DNA of 64,000 nt, taken from NCBI GenBank assembly GCA_963721115.1, contig CAVRIA010000006.1, forward strand, positions 186,001 to 250,000, given 5' to 3'. Position 1 is the first letter of the stretch; each line of letters begins with the position of its first letter. The notes beneath the pieces were generated by a model. That model saw only the letters and a program-made list of their open reading frames with translations. It was not told the DNA's origin and did not search any database. Source of the DNA: CAVRIA01 sp963721115 (GTDB lineage: Bacteria > Desulfobacterota > Binatia > HRBIN30 > CADEER01). The position numbers and the translations under genes are program-made. Below, piece by piece: positions 8,926 through 17,131 of the stretch.

Positions 8926-11358
8926 ATGGAGAACCTGAAGCCGAGCACGCGCCATTACGCGGCGGTCTTTCTCTTGAGCCTTTCGCTGCTCATGCTGGAG
9001 ATCGCCGTCGCCCGCATTCTCTCGGTCGCCCTGTTCAGCCACTACGCCTTCGTGGCCATCTCGCTGGCCATGTTCGGTCTCGGGCTCAGCGGTCTGGTGG
9101 TGTACCTGCTGCCCGAGCACTTCAGCCCCGAGCGGGTGGACGAGCAGATCGTCGCCTACGCCTGGCGCTGCGGCCTCGCGGCGGCGCTGTGCGTGGTGAT
9201 CTTCCTGCGAATTCACATCGCGCAGGAGCTCTCGCTGCGCGGCTTCGCGACCCTGAGCGTCGCCTACGGGGTCCTCGCTCTGCCGTTCTTCTTCGGCGGC
9301 GTGTGCGTGTCGCTGCTCATGACCCATTTCTCGTCGCGCATCGGGCGCATCTACTGGGCCGATCTCGTGGGCGCCAGCCTGGGCTGTCTGGTGGTCGTCC
9401 TGGGGATGCAGATGCTCCCTGCCCCGAAGGTCGCCGTCCTGGTCGGTCTGGTGGCGGCCGGAGCCTCGCTCGGCCTCGGCCTGGTGACGAGGCCGCGGCG
9501 CCTGGTCGCTCCGGCGATCGCGGTCGGTGTCGTGGCGGGACTCGTCCTCCTCGGTCAGACGACCGACCTCCTGCGCATGCGCTACGTAAAGGGCTGGACG
9601 TCGTTCTACTCCGACTATGCCGGGTGGAACGCGTTCTCCCGCGTCGGCGCGTTCAAGAGCCAGCAGAACGCGGCGCGCCTGCTGCCGCTCAGGAACCCGC
9701 CCCAGGACTACCCGGACGGCGCCTATCCGAAATCGATGAACCTGGACATCGACGGCGCGGCGTGGACGCCGATGATGAACTTCGACGGCGACCTGTCCAA
9801 GATCCAGTTCCTGCGCCAGAGCGTTCTCTACGTGGCGCACCACCTGAAGCCCGACGCCGACGTGCTGATCATCGGCACCGGAGGCGGGCGCGACATCCTG
9901 GCCGCCCTGGCCTTCGGCCAGCCGCGCGTGCTGGGAATCGAGATCAACCCCCTGATGCGGCACATCGTACAGGACGAGTACGCCGACTACTCGGGGCGCC
10001 CGTACACGCTGCCTGGCGTCGAGGTCATCATCGACGAGGCGCGCAGCCGCCTCAGCACTCTCGACCGGCGCTTCGACGTGCTCCAGTTGAGCCTGATCGA
10101 TACCTTCTCGCTGAACGCCGCCGGCGGCTTCGTCTTCAGCGAGAACTACCTCTACACGACGGAGGCCTTCGAGACCTACTTTCGCCACTTGACGGACGGC
10201 GGCGTTCTGACCGTCAGTCGCTACATCAGCCCCAAGTACCCCCTCGAGATGCTGAAGATCGTCGGTATGACCCGCAAGGCGTGGGCGGCCGAGGGGGTGG
10301 CCGACCCGAGCCGGCAGATCGCGGTTCTGAGCCAGCCGGGCAGTGCCACCATGGTCGCCAAGCGCACGGCCTTCACGCCGCAGGAGCTGCAGACTCTCGA
10401 TCGGGTCGCGGCCGAAAACAACATGCAGGTGCTCTACCGGCCGGACATGGAGAGCGGCGGCATGGAGGCGATCCGCACGGTGCTGACGACACCCGATCCG
10501 GACGCTTACTACGCCTCTTTCCCCTTCCTCATCGATCCGCCGACGGACGACGAGCCGTTCTTCTTCCACTTCCTGCGCGGCCGCCTGGCGCCGCAGGACA
10601 TTCCCGACTTCCATGCCGATCCGTTCGGTTTTCTGCGCCAGTGGAACGATGCCGTGCTGCTTCTCTATCTGCTCATCGCCGTGGTGACCGGAATGGCGGC
10701 GGTCTTCTTCTTCGTTCCGCTGCTGTTCCTTGCCGGGCGGCGCAAGTCCGACGTGCCGGTCACGACGGCCGTTCCGCTGCTGCTCTACTTCGCCTGCCTC
10801 GGCTACGGCTTCATGATGATCGAGGTGCCGCTGCTGCAACGCTTCGTCCTCTTCCTCGGCTACCCGGTCTACGCGCTGGCGGTCGTGCTCTTCGCGCTGC
10901 TGCTCTTTTCGGGGACCGGGAGCCTGCTCAGCTCGCGCTTCCGGCTGCCGGCGGAGGTCGCGATCCGCAGGGTGCTGGCGGCGATCGTGGTGGTGGCGGG
11001 CGCCTACGTGTGGCTCGTGCCGCGTGTGATCGAGGCGTTGCTCGGCGAGCCGATCGCCGCGCGCATCGCCGTCACGGTCGTGCTGCTGGCCCCGATCGGC
11101 CTGTTGCTCGGCATGGCCTATCCGCTCGGCATCACCGTGCTGCGCGGGTTCAGCGAGCACCTCGTGCCGTGGGCCTGGGGCCTCAACGGCGCCCTGTCGG
11201 TGGTGGCCTCCGTGCTGGCGATTTTCATCGGCAGCCGGGTCGGCTTCTCCATGGCCTTCCTGACCGGTGTCGCCGCCTACGCCGTGGGGCTCGGCCTCAT
11301 GAGCGCCGTCGACCGCTTGCGAGTGCGCGCGCGGCCGCCGGAGCGCGCGGCGGCGTGA
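8926..11358 (+). CDS. Membrane-embedded spermidine-synthase-like protein
   Basis: An 810-residue protein. It starts with about seven predicted membrane helices (residues 10-230, beginning VFLLSLSLLMLEIAVARIL). A spermidine/spermine synthase-like Rossmann domain follows at about 310-520 (LIIGTGGGRDILAAL, VLGIEINPLM, a gate-like VIIDEARSRLS, QLSLIDTFS, SENYLYTTEAFETYFRHL). The rest is a further set of membrane helices (about 570-800). The SAM/decarboxy-SAM pocket glycines GTGGG are intact. Such membrane-fused aminopropyltransferase homologues are widespread, but their substrates are mostly unproven; a methyl- or aminopropyl-transfer to an envelope component is possible. The ATG at 8926 follows the sulfatase-like gene closely, so the two are probably co-transcribed. 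The gene is intact, unlike several neighbours. Confidence 0.82.
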   Translation: MENLKPSTRHYAAVFLLSLSLLMLEIAVARILSVALFSHYAFVAISLAMFGLGLSGLVVYLLPEHFSPERVDEQIVAYAWRCGLAAALCVVIFLRIHIAQELSLRGFATLSVAYGVLALPFFFGGVCVSLLMTHFSSRIGRIYWADLVGASLGCLVVVLGMQMLPAPKVAVLVGLVAAGASLGLGLVTRPRRLVAPAIAVGVVAGLVLLGQTTDLLRMRYVKGWTSFYSDYAGWNAFSRVGAFKSQQNAARLLPLRNPPQDYPDGAYPKSMNLDIDGAAWTPMMNFDGDLSKIQFLRQSVLYVAHHLKPDADVLIIGTGGGRDILAALAFGQPRVLGIEINPLMRHIVQDEYADYSGRPYTLPGVEVIIDEARSRLSTLDRRFDVLQLSLIDTFSLNAAGGFVFSENYLYTTEAFETYFRHLTDGGVLTVSRYISPKYPLEMLKIVGMTRKAWAAEGVADPSRQIAVLSQPGSATMVAKRTAFTPQELQTLDRVAAENNMQVLYRPDMESGGMEAIRTVLTTPDPDAYYASFPFLIDPPTDDEPFFFHFLRGRLAPQDIPDFHADPFGFLRQWNDAVLLLYLLIAVVTGMAAVFFFVPLLFLAGRRKSDVPVTTAVPLLLYFACLGYGFMMIEVPLLQRFVLFLGYPVYALAVVLFALLLFSGTGSLLSSRFRLPAEVAIRRVLAAIVVVAGAYVWLVPRVIEALLGEPIAARIAVTVVLLAPIGLLLGMAYPLGITVLRGFSEHLVPWAWGLNGALSVVASVLAIFIGSRVGFSMAFLTGVAAYAVGLGLMSAVDRLRVRARPPERAAA

Positions 11359-11503
11359 GGGAACGTCGCGCCGTCAGCCGGCGGAGACCCTTCGCCGCCC
11401 CACTCCTCGGCGCCATCCTCGCTCGACGGTCGATCGATCCCATGCGTCCCTCAGTACTCGTCGGCATAAGTACCCCGACGTATTTCTTCCTCTCCGGAAG
11501 AGG

Positions 11504-11656
11504 CTGTCGATTTTCTCCTGGCGAGAGAAGCGACTCCGACTTCCCCCTTTGGAAAAGGGGGATTGAGGGGGATTTATCCGAACGAATCCATCTCAAAATC
11601 CCCCCTGACCCCCCTTTTTCAAAGGGGGGAACCTCGACCCTCGAGAAAATCGACAG
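11504..11656. repeat. Palindromic MITE-like element, copy 2 (inverted)
   Basis: A 153-bp reverse-complement copy of the element at 5957-6111, bounded by CTGTCGATTTTCTC and GAGAAAATCGACAG, with the two internal G/C-run palindromes in opposite order. It lies in the 457-bp non-coding gap between the spermidine-synthase-like gene (ends 11358) and the truncated YfhO gene. The rest of the gap, 11359-11503 and 11657-11786, shows no gene. Together with copy 1 it forms an inverted repeat pair around a 5.4-kb block. Confidence 0.85.
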
Positions 11657-11786
11657 ACTCGGATGGGAGAGGATACAAGGGGGATTTGATGGCGCCGCAG
11701 GCCACAATCGTTTTGGCCGCTCGAGGCTGTCACAGAAGAGGAAATCGGTGATGGCTTCGCCGTGTATTTGATCCCCCTCATCCTAG

Positions 11787-11808
11787 CCTTCTCCCATCCG
11801 GGAGAAGG
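11787..11808. repeat. Short inverted repeat at the broken end of YfhO
   Basis: A small hairpin, CCTTCTCCC and GGGAGAAGG around a four-base loop. It sits 8 bp beyond the stop reached by the truncated YfhO reading frame (11816) and may be a dispersed repeat or a terminator-like stem. There is no T-run on either side, so a terminator role is weak. Confidence 0.4.
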
Positions 11809-11815
11809 AATACCC

Positions 11816-12429
11816 TCACAAAATTCGTTGCCACAATTGTGAACCGGCGAGGACCGCGAGCAGGAGGCGGCGGGTGACGGCCGTCCGGTTGGTGACGGCT
11901 TCCCAGAGCACCCGCAGGACGACCAACTGGTAGGTGAAAGAGACACCTGCGGATTGCCGGCGAGGAGCTGCAGCGCCAGGGCCGCCCCCAGAAGCAGGCT
12001 GCCGGCGGGCGAGGGGCGCCGCAGCAGGCGCTCGCAGGCGAACATCGCAGCCGGGATCCAGACGTAGCTCGCGAGGTTGACGGGCGTCCAGCTGGCGAGG
12101 AAGAGCGCCATCCCGCCGAGCTGAAGGGTGACGGCGCCGGCGAGGGCCGCCGCCTCGCCCATCTCAGCTTCCCGGCACAGGAGGTACTGGCCGATCCCGG
12201 CGATCAGCAGATTGGCGAGGAGCAGGGCGATCACGGCGGTGCTCTGCGGAAGCGCCAGGAAGAGAAGGTGCGGCGGGTAGAGGAGGGCGCTCAGGGAGAT
12301 GGCGTAGAACGGCTGGCCGCAGTTCTGGAAGGCGTTCCAGAGCAGGCCGTGGCCCTGCCGCAGGCTCTCGAGAGCGTAGTGGACGTTCGGATAGAAATAC
12401 CCGTAGTAATCGAGGCTGAGCGCAACCAC
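11816..12429 (-). pseudogene. Truncated YfhO family membrane protein
   Basis: This is the N-terminal quarter of a YfhO-type GT-C membrane protein. It contains DYYGYFYPNVHYALESLRQG, GLLWNAFQNCGQPFYA and LAGNPQ, all matched in the full-length paralogues at 31550-33826 (758 residues) and 40388-42719 (about 776). A missing base near 11935 breaks the frame before FTYQLVVLRVLWEAV. The similarity then stops at RRLLLAVLAG near 11850, and a stop follows at 11816. About 550 residues, including the C-terminal PGWxxxVDG part, are absent. The frame begins at GTG 12429, but the preceding in-frame bases (12430-12500) encode a hydrophobic helix that belongs to the family and has no standard start codon. Because the end coincides with repeats, a rearrangement or deletion is likely, and a functional product is not. 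Confidence 0.7.
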
Positions 12430-12570
12430 GGTGCCCTGCGTACGGCGCCAGACGACCCAGGCGATCCAGGCGAGCGCGATGAGGACGATGGCGCAGATCC
12501 CCCGGCCTCTGCCGCCGGGGGATCGCTGCCCCGCGCCGGGGCGACTCGACGACGTTCGATGCCAGCTTAC

Positions 12571-13299
12571 TCAGTCGCGGCGCAGAACGCAGAGAACCGA
12601 AACCCCGAAGGGCGGCGAGAACCAGCGCCAGCAAGCGGGCGCGACGAACAGGGCGTGCAGGGCTCGATTGATGGCAGCCGGTGGAACGCTGTCCTCCAGT
12701 CGCTTCCCGCCGCCGATTCCGAAGCGGGAGCGCGCGATGCGGTAGAGGAGGATAGGGAGGAAAACGAAGCTGTTGACGTAGGCGCAGTGGAGGATGGTCA
12801 GCGGCGCGGCCCGCACCAGTCGCAGCAGCTCGCCCTTGGTGTAGCGGCGCTTGTGGCCGAGTGCGTCGTCCCAATCGCTCCACAGGATCCGCAGGGCCGG
12901 TACCAGGAGAACGATCAGGCCACCCGGTCGGGTGATCCGAGTCAGCTCGGCCAGGGCCCGCGCGTCGTCGTCGAGATGCTCGAGCACGTCGAGCGCCGTG
13001 ACCACCGCGGCGCAGCCGGAGGCGAGGGGAAGATCCTGCGCCGAAGCCTGGACGAGGCGCGCGGCGTTTTGCGTGGCGATGCCCAGGCCGGTGGCGTCGA
13101 ACTCGATGCCCACGGCGCGGCAGGTCGCCGCCCACTCGCTCAGCATCTGGCCCGTGCCCGCTCCGATGTCGACCAGCAGATCTTCGCGCTGCACGGGAGC
13201 GAAGGTGCGGACCCAGTGGCGGACGATGTCGCGCTTGCCGCGGTAGAACCAGTGCTCTCGCTCGACCCGGGCGAGGGCGGTGAACTCCTCCGCTCTCAA
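12571..13299 (-). CDS. SAM-dependent methyltransferase
   Basis: A 242-residue class I methyltransferase. The SAM-binding core includes LLVDIGAGTGQMLSEWA (about 42-58, canonical GxGxG), VGIEFDATG, and DVLEHLDDDARALAELTRITRPGG. A hydrophobic stretch (YVNSFVFLPILLYRIARS) near residues 180-200 and a hydrophobic C terminus suggest membrane association, as in methyltransferases acting on lipid-linked sugars. The start is a TTG at 13299 whose bases overlap the TGA stop of the glycosyltransferase gene (TTGA). That overlap makes translational coupling very likely and supports a joint role. The substrate is not identifiable. Confidence 0.82.
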   Translation of the reverse strand: MRAEEFTALARVEREHWFYRGKRDIVRHWVRTFAPVQREDLLVDIGAGTGQMLSEWAATCRAVGIEFDATGLGIATQNAARLVQASAQDLPLASGCAAVVTALDVLEHLDDDARALAELTRITRPGGLIVLLVPALRILWSDWDDALGHKRRYTKGELLRLVRAAPLTILHCAYVNSFVFLPILLYRIARSRFGIGGGKRLEDSVPPAAINRALHALFVAPACWRWFSPPFGVSVLCVLRRD

Positions 13300-14296
13300 G
13301 AGCCCCCTTCCTCTTCGGCCTTCGAGGCCGACACGACCTCTTCGACCACGAAGAGCGGGCGCCGTTTCACCTCGTCGTAGATGCGCGCCAGGTACTCGCC
13401 GAGGACGCCGATGGCGATGAGCTGCACGCCGCCGAGGAACAGAATGGCGACGGTCGGCGTGGTGAAGCCGGGCACGACGTTGATCTGCAACGCTCGAAGG
13501 GCGATCAGGATCGCGCTGTACAGGAAGCAGAACAGACTGATCGAGAGAGCCGGCGAACCAGATCACGCGCAGCGGCTTGTAGCTGAAGCTGAAGATGGCA
13601 TCGAAGCCGTAGCGAAGCAGGCGGCTGATGGTCTGCTTGGGCTCTCCCGCCGCCCGCTCGGGCCGATCGTACGTCACGTAGGCGTGCCTGAATCCGAGCC
13701 AGCTGCGCATCCCGGGCAGAAAGCGGTTCTGCTCCGACATCTGCAGCAGCTCGTCGACCACCCGCCGATCCATCAGGCCGAACACGCCGGCGTTGAGCGG
13801 GATGGGGCGCTCCGAGAGGGCGGTCAACGTCTTGTAGAAGGCGGCGAACAGCAGCCGCCGCGGCAACGGCTCGCCGCGCGAGCGACGCTGTGCCACCACG
13901 ATCGGGTAGCCCTCTCGCCAGCGCTGTACGAGATCCCGGATGAGCTCCGGAGGGTCCTGCAGGTCGGCGTCCATGACGACGACGCACGCCCCTCTCGGCG
14001 AAGTGCAGCCCGGCCGTGATGGAGGCCTGGTGGCCGAAGTTGCGCGACAGGTTGACGAGGACGAAGCGCGGGTCTTCCCGGCAGGCGCGGCGCAACAGGG
14101 CGAGCGAGCCGTCGCTGCTGCCGTCGTTCACGAAGACGACCTCGCTACCGCCTTCGATCTGCGCCAGAGCCGCGCGCAGGCGCTCGACGAGGGCGGGCAG
14201 AACCTCCTCCTCGTTGAACACGGGAAGGACGACGGAGACCTGTGGCCGTGGGCCTTCCTCGGTGGCGACTGCCGATTGTCGCGTCTCCTCTGGCAC
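13296..14296 (-). CDS. GtrB/DPM1-like polyprenyl-phosphate glycosyltransferase (two frameshifts)
   Basis: About 332 residues once extra bases near 13995 and 13553 are ignored; the corrected length fits the family. A GT2 enzyme of the GtrB/ArnC type, expected to load a sugar onto polyprenyl phosphate on the cytoplasmic face for later use by GT-C enzymes. Motifs are VSVVLPVFNEEEVLPALVER, VFVNDGSSDGSLALLR, LSRNFGHQASITAGL, VVVMDADLQDPPELI (DxD region) and GFGLMDRR-like AGVFGLMDRRVVDEL. Two C-terminal membrane helices follow (VIWFAG... and TVAILFLGGVQLIAIGVLGEYLARIYDEV), also typical. The GTG at 14296 precedes VPEETRQ; the start is not certain. It overlaps the methyltransferase at 12571-13299 by four bases. 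Both breaks look like single inserted bases, so the gene is probably functional. Confidence 0.8.
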
Positions 14297-14337
14297 GGTT
14301 TCCCCGAACGAGACTCCCGTACGGCCGGTCGCCTCTT

Positions 14338-15171
14338 CTACTTGCGGGCGCGCGCGACGAAGAAGATGCCGCCGCAGGAGTGCCAGACGCCGAGGCTGCG
14401 GATGAAGCCCGCCACGGCTCTGCCGAAGGGACCGAACTCGTAGGGCGGCTTGGGCTCGTAGCGAACGAAGCAGCCGACGTCGCACAGATCGCAGAAGAGG
14501 CCCTTCGACCAGGGCGGGATGAAGTCGTCCGGGCGCATCTCGACGACGTCGAAGTCGGTGCGCTTCAGGAAGCCTTCCATCTCCGCCTGCGCGTAGCGGA
14601 ACTCGGTGAAGCCGAGCCCGCGCCCGCGCCACTTCCAGATCTTCCACAGGCCCATCAGGATCGGGTTCACCACGTAGCGGCGGAAGGTGTTGTTGTAGGG
14701 CACGACGACGAAGAACAGGCCGTTGGGCTTGAGCACGCGGCGGATCTCGCGGAACAGCTCCTCCGGACCCTCCTCGAAGTGCTCGGCGACGTACGAGGAG
14801 AAGGCGGCGTCGAAGCTGTCGTCCTTGTAGGGGGTCAGCAGCGCGTTGGCGCGCACCAGGTTCATGTTCGGGTCGTGCGCCCGTGCGACGCCGAGCGGGC
14901 CGGGGCTGTCGTCGACGCCGAACGAGCGGTTGCCGAGCTTCTCGAAGTAGGCCATCCAGCGGCCGGTTCCGCAGCCGGATTCGAGGATCTTCTTTCCGCC
15001 GCCACCGAGGTACTCGCGGAAGGTCGCCGCCGCCTGCTCGTGCTTCTCGATGGTCGAGATGTGCAGGTCGAAGTAGGCCTTTCCGGGGTGCTCCTTCTCC
15101 CAGCCCTCGACCTTGTACGTCTCGTCCAGACCCTTCACGACCTCGGCGACCAAATATTGCTTGAAGCTCAT
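14338..15171 (-). CDS. SAM-dependent methyltransferase
   Basis: A 277-residue class I methyltransferase starting MSFKQYLVAEVVKG at the ATG at 15171. The core shows ILESGCGTGRWMAYFEKLG (motif I, about 61-79), SFGVDDSPG, and DDSFDAAFSSYVAEHFEEGPEELFREIRRVLKPNG. The region after the core contains an amphipathic stretch with KIWKWRGRGLGFTEFRY and two close cysteines (FCDLCDVGCF). It resembles methyltransferases that modify sugar or polyketide-like groups in glycan clusters. It is 41 bp upstream of the GtrB-like gene on the same strand, so it likely heads that operon. It is divergent from the radical SAM gene at 15418, with 246 bp between the starts. Confidence 0.83.
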   Translation of the reverse strand: MSFKQYLVAEVVKGLDETYKVEGWEKEHPGKAYFDLHISTIEKHEQAAATFREYLGGGGKKILESGCGTGRWMAYFEKLGNRSFGVDDSPGPLGVARAHDPNMNLVRANALLTPYKDDSFDAAFSSYVAEHFEEGPEELFREIRRVLKPNGLFFVVVPYNNTFRRYVVNPILMGLWKIWKWRGRGLGFTEFRYAQAEMEGFLKRTDFDVVEMRPDDFIPPWSKGLFCDLCDVGCFVRYEPKPPYEFGPFGRAVAGFIRSLGVWHSCGGIFFVARARK

Positions 15172-15311
15172 TCGCGCTTCTCTTTCACGTCCGCGTTGCG
15201 GAGGCAACGGGACGGGCCCCGCCGTCCAAAGGGCCTGCGGCGCGCCCCGGCCGGTCCTTACGAGCGCCCGCGTGTGGGGGCCGAAGGCCCCGGTTTCCGC
15301 GGGTTTCTCAA

Positions 15312-15341
15312 TTGACTCACCGAGGTGTGGCGGGTTAGCAT
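15312..15341 (+). promoter_or_regulatory. Candidate sigma-70-like promoter for the radical SAM gene
   Basis: TTGACT at 15312-15317 and TAGCAT at 15336-15341 are separated by 18 bp and lie about 75 bp upstream of the ATG at 15418. A GGAGG ribosome-binding site sits at 15406-15410. Similar TTGAC-type pairs precede the genes at 58903 and 62885. This is motif matching only. Confidence 0.45.
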
Positions 15342-15417
15342 CCTCTTCCAGGGTTGCGGCGCCGAGGTCCACTCGGCTACCGCCGCGGCAATCCCAGGAC
15401 AGGACGGAGGAAACCGC

Positions 15418-16974
15418 ATGGCGCGGGTGGCGTTGATCAAGCTGTTTACCGGGCTCAATCTGGGCGTTTCGCAGCTCTCTGGGCAGCTGCAGCGCGCCGG
15501 GCACGACTCCAGAATCATCTACCTCAAGGACTTCATCGCCGTCCCCCGGGAGGAGACCGGCCGCTATCTGGTCACCGACTACGCTCTGACCAACGTCGCC
15601 GCGCGCGGCAAAGAATACGTCTGGAACTGTTACAAGCCGTTCTCCGCGCGCGAGTACGAGCTCCTGTTCGACTTTCTCGAAGAGTTCGATCCGGGGCTGA
15701 TCGGCTTCGCCCTGACCTCTCTGACGATGAAGCCGGCGATGGAGGTCACGGCGCGTCTCAAGGAGCGCTTCCCCGGCGTGCCGGTCATCTGGGGCGGGCC
15801 GGGGCCGACCGTGGAGCCCGAGGTCGCCGTGCAGCACGCCGACATGGTGTGCGTCGGCGAGGGGGAGGAGCTGATCGTCGAGCTGGCCGAGCGTCTGGAG
15901 CGCGGAGCCGACGTCTCCGACATCCCGGGGCTGTGGATGGAGAAGGACGGCCGGGTCGTCAAGAACGCGGCCGCTGCCTACGGCGAGCTCAACGACATCG
16001 CCATCCCGGACTTCAATCCCGTACGGACGGTTCACATCAACGAAGACCGCATCAAGCACAACGTCTATCCGCTGTTGATGCGGGGGCAGTACCCGATCAT
16101 GACCCAGCGCGGGTGCCCGTTCTCCTGCAACTTCTGCATCGAGAGCGTGTACCAGGACATGTTCGGCAAGAAGAACTCGCTGCGCCGGCGCAGCGTGGAC
16201 GTGGTCATCGAGGAGCTGGTGGCGGCGAAGGAGAACCTCGGGATCACGCACGTCATGTTCTACGACGACGTGTTCACCGTGAACCCGCGCTGGCTGCGCG
16301 AGTTCGCGCCGCGCTACAAGGCGGAGGTCGGACTGCCCTTCTGGTGCTATACGTACCCCACCACGACCCGCAAGGAGGACCTCCTCCTCCTCAAGGACGC
16401 CGGCCTCAGGTCGCTGACCATGGGCATCCAGTCGGGCAGCGAGGAGATCCTCAACGAGTTCCATCGGCCGGTGCCGAAGCAGAAGGCGAACGAGGCGGCG
16501 AACATCATCATCGAATGTGGGATCGAGTGCTACTTCGACCTCATCACCAAGATCCACTTCGAGACCGAAGAGCACTGCCGCCAGACGTTCGACTTCCTGC
16601 TCGAGTTCCCGCAGCAGATGAAGTCGGTCGGCTTCGGGGCGATGGTCTCCTTCCCGAAGTTCGGCTACACGCAGAACGTCGAGGACAAGCAGAAGAAGCT
16701 CGTCCTCAGCGACACGGAGTACCGGTACTACCACAAGCTCTACCTGCTGACCCGGACCTCCCTGCCGCGATGGCTGGTGGCCGCGGTCGGGCGGCTGCCG
16801 CTGCTTCGCCGCTTTCCGCGCCTCATCGATCCCCTCCTGCCGGCCAGCCTCCCCTTCGTTTTCCTCGGCACTCCGGAGGACTATGCGGGCGACGTGCTGG
16901 ATCTGCCCCACGCGCAGGCGACCCTTCCGCGGCCGGATCTCGATCGGCCCGCCGAGGCGGCGACCGCCGTGTGA
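15418..16974 (+). CDS. B12-binding-domain radical SAM protein
   Basis: A 518-residue cobalamin-binding-type radical SAM enzyme. Residues 1-165 form the B12-binding-like alpha/beta domain (GLIGFALTSLTM, VIWGGPGPTVEPE, VCVGEGEE). The radical SAM core follows, with the iron-sulfur cysteines Cys233, Cys237 and Cys240 in QRGCPFSCNFCIE, and TMGIQSGSEEIL downstream. The B12 domain lacks the DxHxxG lower-axial motif that I would look for, as many relatives do. Members of this group perform methyl transfers, epimerisations or rearrangements on unactivated carbons in lipid and glycan pathways; the reaction here is unknown. ATG at 15418 follows a clear GGAGG. A second family member is at 36265-37911. 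A large hairpin follows the stop. Confidence 0.87.
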   Translation: MARVALIKLFTGLNLGVSQLSGQLQRAGHDSRIIYLKDFIAVPREETGRYLVTDYALTNVAARGKEYVWNCYKPFSAREYELLFDFLEEFDPGLIGFALTSLTMKPAMEVTARLKERFPGVPVIWGGPGPTVEPEVAVQHADMVCVGEGEELIVELAERLERGADVSDIPGLWMEKDGRVVKNAAAAYGELNDIAIPDFNPVRTVHINEDRIKHNVYPLLMRGQYPIMTQRGCPFSCNFCIESVYQDMFGKKNSLRRRSVDVVIEELVAAKENLGITHVMFYDDVFTVNPRWLREFAPRYKAEVGLPFWCYTYPTTTRKEDLLLLKDAGLRSLTMGIQSGSEEILNEFHRPVPKQKANEAANIIIECGIECYFDLITKIHFETEEHCRQTFDFLLEFPQQMKSVGFGAMVSFPKFGYTQNVEDKQKKLVLSDTEYRYYHKLYLLTRTSLPRWLVAAVGRLPLLRRFPRLIDPLLPASLPFVFLGTPEDYAGDVLDLPHAQATLPRPDLDRPAEAATAV

Positions 16975-16981
16975 GTATAGC

Positions 16982-17093
16982 GTCTCACAATTGAGTTTAC
17001 AGAGCGCCTGATGCCCCCCGGGAGGGCGAGCCGCACTGTGCAAGCAGACGGCTCGCCCTCCCGGGGGGATCTCTGTAAAGGCTTTTCTGAGAC
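16982..17093. repeat. Nested inverted repeat between convergent genes
   Basis: A 112-bp palindromic element. Outer arms, roughly GTCTCACAATTGAGTTTACA and TGTAAAGGCTTTTCTGAGAC, are imperfect. Inner arms of about 20 bp (CCCCCCGGGAGGGCGAGCCG and its complement) are perfect around a 16-base loop. It lies between the stop of the radical SAM gene (16974) and the stop of the membrane-protein gene (17132), so it could end transcription from both sides. The structured, nested ends also look like a small non-autonomous mobile element. No T-run is present. Confidence 0.7.
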
Positions 17094-17131
17094 ACCACAC
17101 CAGCCGCGCTCTTCACCAGCGCCGGCGGCGT

